Source: Aliivibrio sp. S3MY1 (GTDB lineage Bacteria; Pseudomonadota; Gammaproteobacteria; Enterobacterales; Vibrionaceae). Taken from it: 64,000 nt of DNA. Under the pieces are notes generated by a model that did not search any database, had not been told where the DNA came from, and saw only the letters and a program-made list of their open reading frames with translations. A program made the translations under genes and the position numbers. Shown piece after piece: positions 18,862 through 28,204 of this stretch; position 1 is the stretch's first letter, and every line of letters starts with the position of its first letter. The stretch spans positions 62,001 through 126,000 of the forward strand of contig NZ_JARACO010000009.1 of the NCBI RefSeq assembly GCF_028765575.1, in the 5' to 3' direction.

Positions 18862-18886
18862 AAAAAAACAATAAGTGCAAATGTTC

Positions 18887-19129
18887 TTATCGATTGTTTT
18901 TGTTACGTGCGTAGAATTTTTTACCTCTTAATTGAGAAATGCACCTCCAGAAGATGTTTGTTATACGAATGTTGAAAAATGCTAATATTGTCAGTAGTGC
19001 GATCCAGACTAACCATGCATAAAATAGATTCCATGATGGGGCTGCACCTAATGGCAATAATGGCAATGCTACTGGCCACTCCCATAAAAACACTTTAGCT
19101 GGTTTATTTTCATGATGTGAGTTATTCAT
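18887..19129 (-). CDS. icmT: IcmT/TraK-like small inner membrane protein
   Basis: 80 residues with a membrane segment at about 34-52 preceded by a hydrophobic W-E-W-P-V-A-L-P stretch, then a basic C-terminus. IcmT (Legionella, about 86 residues) has a similar layout: aromatic/Pro start, one or two helices, then R-x-G/R-x-R-rich end. Gene order is the stronger evidence: dotD-dotC-dotB-icmT corresponds exactly to traH-traI-traJ-traK in R64. It starts 15 bases after the dotB stop with AAGGATG as ribosome binding site. Confidence 0.7.
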   Translation of the reverse strand: MNNSHHENKPAKVFLWEWPVALPLLPLGAAPSWNLFYAWLVWIALLTILAFFNIRITNIFWRCISQLRGKKFYARNKNNR

Positions 19130-19144
19130 TCTGATGCATCCTTT

Positions 19145-20311
19145 CTATACGCTAACCATAAAGTTATCGTGTGTTTGTTGCGAGATCTGCCCTGATTCCA
19201 ATAAGAATGAAGCTCTTTGTCTGAATGTCGTACCTTGTTCGAACATAATGGCGTCAACAGTTTCTATAATGGATTGTAAAGAATCACATTTTTTTAAAAT
19301 ATGTTTTGCTTCAGGTGTATTAATAAAGAATTCACGAATAGCAATCAATCCACCTCCAACACGATTAACCAACTTTTGCGATGCAAACACTTCCCCTTCA
19401 TTGATTAGGCCGTAAAGTACCTCATCGCGTTCGTGTGACGGAAACATGCGGTAGACACGAGCAAAGCCAGCCGAAACACTATTAGCATGTAATGTTGAAG
19501 ATACAATATGCCCTGTATTGGCTAATATAATGGCAGAGCGGAAACTTTCTGGCTCTGTCATTTCTCCAACAGCAAACCAATCGGCCCCTTTTCTCATAGC
19601 CATTGCATTTGCTTCATCGTAGCTAACAAGATCACCACCAGAAGTTTCACTTTCAAAAATTTCATGGTGACAAATTGAGTTAGATGGATGGATTTTTAAA
19701 TTTGAGTAATCAAATTCAGGAGGGCGAGCAAATTCTAATATCCGCTTATTAGATGGTTTCTCAAGAATTTCACGAATGAGAGCTGCTAAAGTGGATGTTT
19801 TACCTTCACCAGTAGCACCAATTATGAGCACTAGCCCTTTCCATATCTTTTTAACGTGGTTGATGAATTCAGCCTCTAACTCTACATCTTGAATGGTAGG
19901 GGCGTATTCGGCTATAGGTCGTATTGCTACATCAAGGCCTTTTTGCATTCCTTGAGAAATTTGGCTTATAGAATATCTAAAAGATCGTATTTTATTTTGG
20001 TTTTCTTTCAGAGATATTATTTTTCGACCACCGCTAGACTTACCTAACGTAACTTGATTTACTTGGCCCTTAGAGCTAATTTGTCCAGCTAATTCAATGA
20101 TCTCTTTATGAGTAATTTTATTATTTGTAATCAATACATAATCAGTGCCTTTTTTGCCCCGAATATAATCATTACTTTGTAAATAAACGTCTCTGTATCC
20201 TTCATTTAAGCAATGCTCAAGAAGGTCTTGCGCGGTATGATCAGAGATACTTTCCATACGGAAAACATTACGAGGTTTCCAATTATTGTTGTCTACATCA
20301 ACGTTACTCAT
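19145..20311 (-). CDS. dotB: DotB/TraJ cytoplasmic ATPase of the type IVB system
   Basis: I place the start at the ATG at 20311 (388 residues), 8 bases after the dotC stop and preceded by AGG. Extending to 20395 would overlap dotC by 77 bases and add an unlikely hydrophobic leader. The Walker A motif GATGEGKT is at about residues 165-172, followed by EFARPPEFDY, GEMTEPESFRSA and a His-box GHIVSSTLHANSV. It belongs to the VirB11/PilT-like AAA+ secretion ATPases, as does Legionella DotB. It powers DNA transfer at the cytoplasmic face of the DotL/DotO complex. It is coupled to dotC and icmT. Confidence 0.9.
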   Translation of the reverse strand: MSNVDVDNNNWKPRNVFRMESISDHTAQDLLEHCLNEGYRDVYLQSNDYIRGKKGTDYVLITNNKITHKEIIELAGQISSKGQVNQVTLGKSSGGRKIISLKENQNKIRSFRYSISQISQGMQKGLDVAIRPIAEYAPTIQDVELEAEFINHVKKIWKGLVLIIGATGEGKTSTLAALIREILEKPSNKRILEFARPPEFDYSNLKIHPSNSICHHEIFESETSGGDLVSYDEANAMAMRKGADWFAVGEMTEPESFRSAIILANTGHIVSSTLHANSVSAGFARVYRMFPSHERDEVLYGLINEGEVFASQKLVNRVGGGLIAIREFFINTPEAKHILKKCDSLQSIIETVDAIMFEQGTTFRQRASFLLESGQISQQTHDNFMVSV

Positions 20312-20318
20312 ACCATGC

Positions 20319-21299
20319 CTATTTATGTATGTTAGTATTATTAATACTGTTGCGCATATCAGAAAACTCAGCCGTTTCAACAATAACTTGAGCATCAGTG
20401 AGCTCTTCTATATTTAAACTCCCTTGAATTACTGAGTTTCTTACATCTGAGCGAGCATTTGAATTGGGCTCTGTTATTACAGCGTTCCAATCTGATAAGT
20501 TAGGATTAAAGGCCGCTTGTGAATTTATTTGAATGACTGTCGGGTTTAATCTAAGTTCTTCTTCATTTTCGTATTTTGCATACTCAAGTGGTTGCGTTTG
20601 AATACTTAAGGTCGCGTCCTTTATTTGGTTTGTCTCAACGGCTACCCAATAACGAGTCATTCCACGTAAATCAGCGAATAGGGTTTGCCAACGCGATATT
20701 ATTTCTCTGTGAGCCGCTTTTTCACCACGTAACCAGCCTTTATCCACACTTTCTTTCCAGATTAATCGTTCCTTTTCGTTTCGAGGTAAGAGTGAGGTTG
20801 GAGGAGGTGCAAGATCTAATTTCTGTTGAAAGAAAAGATAGTCACGCCAATTAGGTTTGCTCGCTGAAAGATATGGGTATTTTACGATACGGTAGGATTT
20901 TTCGTGAGTTAATATGACGCGATTATTAATTGTTTCAGTCGAAGAATCAATTTCATCAACGATCCCCCCAATTAAGTACATTCCAGCGGCCACACCTGTT
21001 TTTATCAGACTTGTAATATGTTCAAAGCTAAGTAGGCGGTCATATTCTTGAGAGCGTTTTTTTAATTGGGCTTCATGTTCAATCATTGTTCGATTAAAGG
21101 CATGATTGTATCCGACACGTTGTGCATTTCTTTCTAATTGTTCATACCAATCTTTTAATTGTTCCTTATCAGCACTGTATTGAGCGTTAGAGGCATCTAA
21201 ATCATTTAGTTCATCTTTCGTCATTGCATTAATGGGCAGTGCAGTACAAAGCATGACTATTGATATGATCTGACAAAGTTTGTTTAATCTTAGTGGCAT
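20319..21299 (-). CDS. dotC: DotC/TraI outer membrane core protein
   Basis: 326 residues. A signal peptide is present (cleavage after INA, about residue 25), but no Cys follows, so this homologue seems not to be a lipoprotein, unlike Legionella DotC. The central part contains FEHITSLIKTGVAAG and a region with W-R-D-Y-L, then GWLRGEKAAHREI and GMTRYWVAVE, all fitting DotC/TraI. With DotD it helps place DotH in the outer membrane ring. It starts 10 bases after dotD. Confidence 0.85.
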   Translation of the reverse strand: MPLRLNKLCQIISIVMLCTALPINAMTKDELNDLDASNAQYSADKEQLKDWYEQLERNAQRVGYNHAFNRTMIEHEAQLKKRSQEYDRLLSFEHITSLIKTGVAAGMYLIGGIVDEIDSSTETINNRVILTHEKSYRIVKYPYLSASKPNWRDYLFFQQKLDLAPPPTSLLPRNEKERLIWKESVDKGWLRGEKAAHREIISRWQTLFADLRGMTRYWVAVETNQIKDATLSIQTQPLEYAKYENEEELRLNPTVIQINSQAAFNPNLSDWNAVITEPNSNARSDVRNSVIQGSLNIEELTDAQVIVETAEFSDMRNSINNTNIHK

Positions 21300-21309
21300 A
21301 ATGATAAAC

Positions 21310-21837
21310 CTACAGTCCTAGAGTTTTATACTCGATCAACATGGATTTAAAGTTAGGGTCAATTCTAAGATCCATAATATGTCCAGCATCCATTTTGATT
21401 TGCTGTAGTGCAATACGTAAAGGCTCGTTATTTAACTCAATACTAACGGGAACACCTTGAGCTGGTTTTCTACCTACTTCATATACAGAGTTGATATCCC
21501 ACCCAAGCAATACAGCAATACTTTGAAGTGCTACTTTAAGATCGCACCCTTCGCATTTTAGAGTTCGCTTAGTTTCGAGACCTGAAAATATTGCGCTTTG
21601 AGGCACTTTCGCTCTGTTTGTTTGTGGTGATGTAGTTGCTTTTAACTTTGCTTCACGGATATTGGCCAACTTTCTTTTTTCATCGATCAATTGCTTTGCT
21701 AATTGTTCAATTTCAGTATCAATGTAATGTGGTTTGTTACTTGGCAAAGGGGCATTACTGTTAACACTTTTTGTGGAACAGCCAAGCGTGGTCAAAATAA
21801 AAAAACCAAAAAAAACATGTTGTATGAATGGTTTCAT
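21310..21837 (-). CDS. dotD: DotD/TraH outer membrane lipoprotein
   Basis: I choose the ATG at 21837 (175 residues), with AAAGGA upstream, because the protein then begins with a proper lipoprotein signal ending LTTLGC (Cys at about residue 20). The longer frame from 21879 would bury that signal. The mature protein has a helical linker and a C-terminal domain (about 90-170) with two close cysteines (CEGCDL) and a secretin N0-like fold: W-D-I-N, then P-V-S-I-E-L-N-N-E-P-L. DotD proteins have such an N0-like domain and support DotH insertion. First gene of the dotDCB-icmT unit. Confidence 0.88.
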   Translation of the reverse strand: MKPFIQHVFFGFFILTTLGCSTKSVNSNAPLPSNKPHYIDTEIEQLAKQLIDEKRKLANIREAKLKATTSPQTNRAKVPQSAIFSGLETKRTLKCEGCDLKVALQSIAVLLGWDINSVYEVGRKPAQGVPVSIELNNEPLRIALQQIKMDAGHIMDLRIDPNFKSMLIEYKTLGL

Positions 21838-21874
21838 AGCAAATCCTTTCGTTATAATTTTCGACATAAACAAA

Positions 21875-21889
21875 TGCAACCATATTATA
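21875..21889 (-). promoter_or_regulatory. Candidate promoter of the dotDCB-icmT operon
   Basis: On the minus strand TATAAT is followed by ATGG and TTGCA, nearly identical to the element at 2058-2072. It lies 38 bases before the dotD ATG. The rest of the gap to 22137 is very AT-rich and carries a small GCAAT/ATTGC inverted repeat near 21907-21922. A TATAAT for the divergent regulator gene lies at 22096-22101. Confidence 0.5.
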
Positions 21890-22136
21890 AAGTAAATGAT
21901 GTGTTTGCAATGTAAATATTGCGGTCGTTAGCGGCATGTTATTTTTTAAATCTAATTAAAAAATATCAATTTAAATAAAAGGTGATTTATATTTTGAATT
22001 TTTTAAAATTTATAGAATTTTTTGCGACCTCATACGCGGTTTCATAGTAAATAAGATGAAGACTTATTTTACGCTGTTAAATTAGGGTTTATAAATATAA
22101 TTATGTTTGAATTATTTGCAGTTGAAGAGGTTACTT

Positions 22137-22757
22137 ATGGAAATGGACGTCAAGTTAGCATTTTTCAGAAAAATAAATAATGCAATATCTTCGGATCCTA
22201 CTTTACTATCATTTTTAGTCGATACTTATCCTGATTTTAGTGTGCGTTTAGCGACTAAGGGATTTGATTTACTTGAATTGGAGAAGATTCAAGTAAGTGT
22301 TTCGAATTATTCATCTTCTCATTATCAAAATTTAATCATCGCTATTCGACTTAATGGAGGGGTAAGTGAAACCGCTCATAAGCTGGACATTGATGCTTCA
22401 TATATAACATTAACACTTTCATCATCTAATGAGACTCAATGGAATGAGCTTATTGAATTACTTAAATCGAAAAATATGATTGATGATGATTTCTTTGATA
22501 AAGCACGACCTTACTTCAATGAATCAATGGTTTCTCGATTCAGACGAGATAATCTTACCGCTATCCTTGCCACTGCTACCAATTATTCAGAAGTTATTAA
22601 TCAGATGTCAACGCTACTATCTCCTTTTGAAGACGTATTACTTTATATTCAAAAAGGCACTGCTCATAGTCGTAGTAGCTGGGCTTGTCGTCGAATTGAA
22701 AAGGCATTAAAGCTTTCTACGGGCCGCTTAGATAATAGAAGCCGAAGTTCTTTTTAA
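22137..22757 (+). CDS. Putative Cro/CI-like regulator next to the transfer genes
   Basis: 206 residues from the ATG at 22137, which has GAGG 7 bases upstream; an in-frame TTG at 22107 is less likely. The C-terminal part ends in SSWACRRIEKALKLSTGRLDNR, strongly reminiscent of the last helix of Xre/Cro-type DNA-binding domains (R-x-I-E-x-A-L-x-L-x-x-G-x-L-D). The region 75-105 may be a second helix-turn-helix. No other domain is recognised. It is a single gene between two large minus-strand transfer operons, transcribed divergently from dotD and closed by its own terminator, a typical place for a transfer regulator. It is a candidate for the factor acting on the shared promoter element; this is inference. 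Confidence 0.65.
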   Translation: MEMDVKLAFFRKINNAISSDPTLLSFLVDTYPDFSVRLATKGFDLLELEKIQVSVSNYSSSHYQNLIIAIRLNGGVSETAHKLDIDASYITLTLSSSNETQWNELIELLKSKNMIDDDFFDKARPYFNESMVSRFRRDNLTAILATATNYSEVINQMSTLLSPFEDVLLYIQKGTAHSRSSWACRRIEKALKLSTGRLDNRSRSSF

Positions 22758-22795
22758 AGTATATTAAGTAGGAGTTTTATGAAGGTTAAAACATG

Positions 22796-22834
22796 ATCCT
22801 CTATCTAATTCAATTTAGATAGAGGATTTTTTAT
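22796..22834 (+). terminator. Rho-independent terminator after the regulator gene
   Basis: A perfect 13-bp stem, ATCCTCTATCTAA with TTAGATAGAGGAT, has a 6-base loop and is followed by TTTTTATTTT. It ends the plus-strand regulator transcript just before the convergent dotO stop. On the minus strand the T-run is weak, so it probably works mainly in one direction. Confidence 0.9.
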
Positions 22835-22835
22835 T

Positions 22836-25800
22836 TTAGATACTAACTTCTGAAAGTTGGCCGACTAATTCTAAAATAATGTCTTCTTTTGTGAATCTTT
22901 TACTATCAAATTTTGAGTTTTTCAATCGTGCTTCTATCGTGGCTAACGCTGAACCATGTGGAAATAACTTAGCTAATCGTAAGTAAGCATCTCTAGCCCC
23001 ATATCTTAAAATCGCTAATTCTTTTATCATTTCATCTTCAGCATCGGATGCAAAATTCCAAAGATAAGAGGGGGTAATTTGGTTACGTAGAATTTGAACT
23101 ACATAGCCCTTAATTGATTTAAATTGGCCTATATATAGCATGTTTCGACCAAAGTCACTTGAGTTGGACATACCAACCAATCTTGTTGCTTCTGATATAA
23201 ATGATTCGGATAATGCATAGGTCTCTGCCAAGTAGTTAGCGTCTTCATTTGTCATCTTAAGAATGTATAAATTAGTTGCCAGCTTTAATGTTTCATGAGG
23301 CATATGAAGCACACTTTGACTTGAGATTGTAATACATAAGCCATATTTACGAGCAATCAATGCTGAGTTATCTAACAATGAATCCATTTCATCTGATTTG
23401 TATTGTTTATATTCATCACCGTATGAATGTTTTTTCATACTGGTATCAAGGCTAATTATTTTCTCGTACATTTCTTTGTATAACGGAGGAACTAAAGGCA
23501 TAAAGGATTTTGGTTCACGCCAGAAATTTTTCTCAGCGACGTATTTACCTAACATTCCAAATAGTTTTTTTGTATTAACCGTTTCAGCATCGGATGAATT
23601 ACCTGTAATACCTTTTAGATTGACTCCTATTACTCGCGCTTGTGAGATATCAATTTGCGACTGATAAGCAAAAATCTTTGAATATCGAGATAATAGGGTG
23701 TCAAGAGAGATAATAATGTAATCAATGATAGAGTCACCAGCAGGGGTTTTGTAGGTGGCAAATCTGCTACGCAAGGTGCTACTACTCGTTAATAATTGCA
23801 TTAGCTCTGTAAGGCAAGCGCTCCCTTGACGATGGCAGAAACGAGCATGGGAGAAATATTCATCACCTAACTGATATAGCTTATCTCGTATTAGATACCA
23901 TGTTTTTCGCTCTGTATTACTTATGTTTATATGACCTGAGTTTAATAACTCTTGAATTTCAGTATGTAAACGAGTCTCTTGTCCTGAGTAAACGCCTAAC
24001 CTCTCAGTATATGGCATTGGTGATTCTTGATTGGTACGAAATAGCTCTGAAATTATGGCTTCCATAACATCGGCAAGCTTTGGGTGAACCGATTGACTTG
24101 ATGTACCATTGACCACTCGGCATAAGAATGCGCCAGCAAAAGCGCGTTCTTGTTCTTCGAGCTGGTCTAACCCGAACTGTGGTTCAAGGATGTTAAATGC
24201 ATTTCCAGATTGATTTAAAAACTGAATTAATTCAACTTTATAATGTTGCTCTTTAGGTAGCCAATTTCTTAGTGCAGAGATGTAGTTATGTACACCCGAG
24301 CCAAAGTCTAAGTATCCCATTAATGGTAAATTGGAATTGCCTTTACCAAAAATAAAAGTGTTATTAAAGATAGAACTAAATACTGTTTTACCTGAACCCA
24401 TACCACCAGTAATGATGTTGAGTGAATAGTTTTGGGTTGACGTTGCAGGATCAATAGGGAATAACCTTCCATCTAAAGAAGAGCTGCATATTCCTCCCGT
24501 TGCCATCGGTGCAGCAGGTCGAGTGATAGGGGCTGTTATTATATGCTTATCAATTGGCTGTACACAATTTCGAGCTGATGGCTTTCTTGCAAACGCTGGC
24601 AAACTACTAGCATAGGCAGCATAAGTACAGTCTGGTGTTTTGACGGTACTTGATCCCCATGAGGTTAATGCTTGGATTATTTCTTTTTTATACTCTTTTG
24701 CTTTATCTAAAGTACTGGCCCACGTTGCGACACTTAGGGCTCCGCCTAGTAGTGTTCCATTTTCTTTTTCAGCATAGGTGGTTAATTCATTAATAGCGGA
24801 ATCGATATTTCTTGAAGCCTTGGAAAAAAGGAAAAACATTAGCCATGTTTTTTTTGCAGACAGACGAGTAACGATTTCTTCTGTGCCTGTCTCAAATTCA
24901 TATGCACACCGTAAAGGTATGTGTGACGAAATTGAACGTAACAGTTTTGAAAAAGGTTCAGGCGTGATAGGAAAATACTCGCGATCCACTGTGGCAATAT
25001 AGTTGGAATTTGATTCAATGATACTGCTGTCACCATAAGCACGTTCTTTGTCGTTAGTTACTAGTTGCCATGCTAAAGGTGGGTAGGTAACAAAATCTTC
25101 ATCATTTTCAGCGAGTGCAAAATCACATTCATCACCAATGCCTTTTGCCCTCCATTTTGTTTGATTGAGGGCGACAAGCTCTTCTTCTTCTTTAATTATT
25201 TGTAAGTAGCGATCTGATGTTTGTTTTTCTAAAGTAATGTGTTCAGCTAACCTCGCTTGAATACTTGTACAGAATGCTTGATGAGATTGAAGTATGCTTT
25301 GCGTTTCAATAAATTGATTTTGTGCGAGAGTTGGCATTTGATCTATATTGACAGATTCACCGACCATTGTTGGTATGGTTATACTGTCTCGACTTGAAAT
25401 TGATGACTTGGTTGTTACTGTCAAGATCGTTCTTTCAAATGAACATTCACTTTTGAGATCTTTAATTTGCTCTTCAAAGAAGTGTTTAGCTTCTATACCT
25501 AAGCGAGAAATAGAGTCTTGTGTTGATCTAAAAACATCTTCAAGTTGAGTCGCTGTTCTATTAGGGTCTCTTGTTAGATAAATCCCTATCTTTCGATGAG
25601 GGGTTCTAAATATTGTTTCAAGGGTTTTAGATACATCGGATAAGTAAGCTTCTTCGGTTGCATCTGTTAAATAACGACTCATACCTATAATTTCAAATGC
25701 GGTAATACACCCCCCATTTGTTGTAATTACTGTGTACTCACAAATATTTGATTTTGTGAGTAATTGACAGTGACCTAAAGCATGATGCGATAGTTGATCT

Positions 25801-25847
25801 GATATCAAGCTAGTTATTGCGTTAAGTGAGGGGATAGCTAAAGGCAT
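22836..25847 (-). CDS. dotO: DotO/IcmB/TraU cytoplasmic ATPase of the type IVB system
   Basis: 1003 residues, the length expected for DotO/IcmB (Legionella about 1009). The Walker A motif GGMGSGKT lies at about residues 481-488, followed by F-N-I-L-E-P and late VirB4-like blocks such as DEMDSLLDNSALIARKYG and ITISSQSVLHMP. No membrane segments. DotO forms a hexameric ATPase at the inner membrane channel entrance with DotB. It is the last gene of the T4BSS core operon, 9 bases after a small unknown gene, and converges on the regulator gene. Confidence 0.92.
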   Translation of the reverse strand: MPLAIPSLNAITSLISDQLSHHALGHCQLLTKSNICEYTVITTNGGCITAFEIIGMSRYLTDATEEAYLSDVSKTLETIFRTPHRKIGIYLTRDPNRTATQLEDVFRSTQDSISRLGIEAKHFFEEQIKDLKSECSFERTILTVTTKSSISSRDSITIPTMVGESVNIDQMPTLAQNQFIETQSILQSHQAFCTSIQARLAEHITLEKQTSDRYLQIIKEEEELVALNQTKWRAKGIGDECDFALAENDEDFVTYPPLAWQLVTNDKERAYGDSSIIESNSNYIATVDREYFPITPEPFSKLLRSISSHIPLRCAYEFETGTEEIVTRLSAKKTWLMFFLFSKASRNIDSAINELTTYAEKENGTLLGGALSVATWASTLDKAKEYKKEIIQALTSWGSSTVKTPDCTYAAYASSLPAFARKPSARNCVQPIDKHIITAPITRPAAPMATGGICSSSLDGRLFPIDPATSTQNYSLNIITGGMGSGKTVFSSIFNNTFIFGKGNSNLPLMGYLDFGSGVHNYISALRNWLPKEQHYKVELIQFLNQSGNAFNILEPQFGLDQLEEQERAFAGAFLCRVVNGTSSQSVHPKLADVMEAIISELFRTNQESPMPYTERLGVYSGQETRLHTEIQELLNSGHINISNTERKTWYLIRDKLYQLGDEYFSHARFCHRQGSACLTELMQLLTSSSTLRSRFATYKTPAGDSIIDYIIISLDTLLSRYSKIFAYQSQIDISQARVIGVNLKGITGNSSDAETVNTKKLFGMLGKYVAEKNFWREPKSFMPLVPPLYKEMYEKIISLDTSMKKHSYGDEYKQYKSDEMDSLLDNSALIARKYGLCITISSQSVLHMPHETLKLATNLYILKMTNEDANYLAETYALSESFISEATRLVGMSNSSDFGRNMLYIGQFKSIKGYVVQILRNQITPSYLWNFASDAEDEMIKELAILRYGARDAYLRLAKLFPHGSALATIEARLKNSKFDSKRFTKEDIILELVGQLSEVSI

Positions 25848-25856
25848 ATTTTTTTC

Positions 25857-26180
25857 CTAAAAAAGTAATGTCATCGGTTTTTCTTGTTCTTGCTGATGCG
25901 ATTGATGTCCATTGCTATGTGAGGATATTGGTTTTTCTTTATCTTTTGAGGTCAAAAAGCGTTCTTCTACCGTTTTTAGAATATTGGCAATATATTCTTT
26001 CTGTTCGTGTGGTTCTTTTGTATTTGCCTCTTCTAACTGAATAACAGTTTTAGCGGTAATAGCACCTCGCTCACCAAATTGCTTTGCTATTTTCCATAAT
26101 AAATCTCGTTGAGTGAGTTGACTCATATTCGTAAAATAGTCGGCTGCTACATGTGGTTTTTCTGAAAAATTACTATCCAT
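25857..26180 (-). CDS. Small soluble protein between the 410-residue gene and dotO
   Basis: About 107 residues from the ATG at 26180 (GGTGA upstream); an in-frame ATG at 26192 lies directly on the AAGGA and is less plausible. Hydrophilic, with a helical N-terminal half and a His/Gln/Glu-rich C-terminal tail (residues 88-105). No recognised family. Its place in a tight operon between the IcmJ and IcmB genes suggests a role as an adaptor for cytoplasmic T4BSS components, but this is only context. Confidence 0.6.
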   Translation of the reverse strand: MDSNFSEKPHVAADYFTNMSQLTQRDLLWKIAKQFGERGAITAKTVIQLEEANTKEPHEQKEYIANILKTVEERFLTSKDKEKPISSHSNGHQSHQQEQEKPMTLLF

Positions 26181-26196
26181 ATTTGTCACCATTCCT

Positions 26197-27429
26197 TTAT
26201 AGAAGATCTATTTGTGGGATCATATCTTCAGCTAAAATTAGATCTTTAAGTTTTTTAGACTCTGCTGAATCAGTCGAATCGATATAAAAGCGAATTGCAC
26301 CTGTATTAAAGCTACTTACTTCTATTTGGTTATCGACAAATGTCTTTGCTTTTAATCTAAGCATTATTCGGTCATAAGCTCGTATATAGGTACTAATTGG
26401 GGATGGATACTTATCTTGCATTTGTGAGTAACCAAGGGAAGTCCAAATAACCTCATTAACTAAACCATTTACATAGCTTAAAAATTTAACTGAATTTACT
26501 TCTGGCATTGTTGGCGCAAAAGGAAGTTTTTTACCTTCAGTGACATATACACTACCAAGCTTAAGCAGTGAATAATTTGCCATATCAATTGCTTCAGGAA
26601 GTGCCGCCCAACGTCTAGGAGGCGTAGCTTGCAGCTCTTTACCAAAAGGCCAATAATCGTTGTATTTTGAAATAGTATTTACTTGCTCAACTTCAATAAA
26701 ACCACAATTTGTTTTTGCTAGCTCGATTAACTCCTGTAAAACTTCGTCGTCTCCACGGATATGAGACTTCTCAGATTGACCAATTAAACGACCATTAAAA
26801 TTATTATTGATTTGGTATTCATTACTAGCAGGGTATAGCAAATTTAATAAGGTTAATGTGTATGGCACTCGTGGAAAGCGAGCGGAGGTAATGCTTTGTA
26901 TATCTCTACTTTGTCTTAAGCTATTTGCTTGCATTTTTTGCATAGAATTTGCAATTGCTCTTTCTAATTCAAGGTTTGAAGCCATTGCGAGTAATGGTCT
27001 ATTTCTTTGATGATCTGGTAGTAATTTTGAATGAATCTCCTTTATTGCGGTAAATTCAGTATTCATCAAATTAATTCCAAATTGTGCTTCTAATTTATTA
27101 GCCAGCATTTGACATACAGTGTAAAAAATTGGCAGTTTTTCATCTAGTTTTTCACTTAATCCAAGTTCAATCGCTATAGTGCTGAGGGTTACCCCCAAAA
27201 ACTTTGATGAATTAATATTTCTAAATCGATCCAACCCAAAGCGTTTGTAGTTATTTGGCTTAATGTTTGTAATGTAGATATAATTTGATTTTAGGTTATT
27301 TAAATTGATTTTTTTTACTTCGTTCGGATGACTTGAAATACATTCATAGCCATTATCTACAAGGCGACTTCCAGAGCCTAGCGCTTTATTATCATCAATC
27401 CAGATGATACCGATCTTTGTATAATTCAT
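26197..27429 (-). CDS. Unknown cytoplasmic protein encoded between icmJ and dotO
   Basis: 410 residues without signal peptide or membrane segment. The N-terminus has a strand-like IGIIWIDDN stretch. The middle holds P-P-R-R-W-A-A-L-P and LKLGSVYVTEGKKLPF. I do not recognise a family. The ATG overlaps the icmJ stop by 4 bases, and it ends 17 bases before the next gene start, so it is co-translated with DotN/IcmJ and DotO. Legionella DotN and DotO bind other coupling complex proteins, and an accessory role there would fit. Confidence 0.6.
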   Translation of the reverse strand: MNYTKIGIIWIDDNKALGSGSRLVDNGYECISSHPNEVKKINLNNLKSNYIYITNIKPNNYKRFGLDRFRNINSSKFLGVTLSTIAIELGLSEKLDEKLPIFYTVCQMLANKLEAQFGINLMNTEFTAIKEIHSKLLPDHQRNRPLLAMASNLELERAIANSMQKMQANSLRQSRDIQSITSARFPRVPYTLTLLNLLYPASNEYQINNNFNGRLIGQSEKSHIRGDDEVLQELIELAKTNCGFIEVEQVNTISKYNDYWPFGKELQATPPRRWAALPEAIDMANYSLLKLGSVYVTEGKKLPFAPTMPEVNSVKFLSYVNGLVNEVIWTSLGYSQMQDKYPSPISTYIRAYDRIMLRLKAKTFVDNQIEVSSFNTGAIRFYIDSTDSAESKKLKDLILAEDMIPQIDLL

Positions 27430-28187
27430 CGTTCAATTCCTTTTTTTTGATTTTTAAAAATGGTGGCACGAGATAACCATTCCGCAGGGTGTAGAGGATT
27501 CGATTTTCGAGCGTCGTTTATCTGGAATATTGAATTAGAAAACATCTCTATTTCTTTTTGAAAACCATCGGGATGAAAAAATAAACGGAGACCATAAAAG
27601 GTATTTTTTTCTCTTTGTTGGTATTCATCTTCCGACATAGCAAGAAATGTATCCGCAAAGTCAGCAGGGCAGTTTGTTTGATAGTTTCTTAATACCTTTG
27701 TCTTTGTATGCTCAAAAGCTCGTACAATGCTTCTGGCTTGCAATGTAATCTGCTCTAACGTGTCGTACTCAGATGTATTGTCAGTTGTTTTTGATAATGC
27801 AAGTTCTAAGCAATACGTAGTTAGTAATAGTGTATTAAGGTTTTCTTGACTAATATCAGGAGCGAAAATTATTACTCCCATTCGGTTTTTACCCACCCAA
27901 CCGATATGCTCACATAAATGACAAAATGGGCAACGTATTGAAAAATTACTTTCTTGATTATTCTCATGATCACCATCTTTGTGATGGACATGAAATCCTT
28001 TGGGCATTGCTAAAGTACATTTTTCACACTCCAGCTCTTCATCATTGTGCATTCTTGCTTTTCGATTTTGAACAAAGCTTTCACGAGCGAGTTGGAATTC
28101 TTTATTTGCCTCATCGAAATTAGGGTTATCACTCCGACTAACTGAGCTTAGGTTTCTAATTGCCCCAATAAATAGTGTTGATGTCAT
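27426..28187 (-). CDS. icmJ: IcmJ/DotN-like zinc-binding protein of the coupling complex
   Basis: 253 residues. An HNH-like zinc module lies at about residues 53-95: CEKC, then HVHHKDGDHENN, then CPFCHLC-x-H-x-G-W. Legionella DotN/IcmJ has an HNH-like fold with zinc cysteines and is part of the DotL coupling complex; R64 TraT is the counterpart. After the module the protein is helical. Position between icmD and dotO matches traR-S-T-U order. No sign of active nuclease use can be judged. Overlaps the following gene by 4 bases. Confidence 0.75.
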   Translation of the reverse strand: MTSTLFIGAIRNLSSVSRSDNPNFDEANKEFQLARESFVQNRKARMHNDEELECEKCTLAMPKGFHVHHKDGDHENNQESNFSIRCPFCHLCEHIGWVGKNRMGVIIFAPDISQENLNTLLLTTYCLELALSKTTDNTSEYDTLEQITLQARSIVRAFEHTKTKVLRNYQTNCPADFADTFLAMSEDEYQQREKNTFYGLRLFFHPDGFQKEIEMFSNSIFQINDARKSNPLHPAEWLSRATIFKNQKKGIER

Positions 28188-28204
28188 TATGTGCTCACTC
28201 GTTA

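Noticed and set aside
22103-22180. 25-codon frame beginning MFELFAVEEV before the regulator gene
   Set aside because: Its ATG sits directly after a likely -10 (22096-22101), so it would not be in the transcript; a frameshifted N-terminus of the regulator is possible but unsupported.
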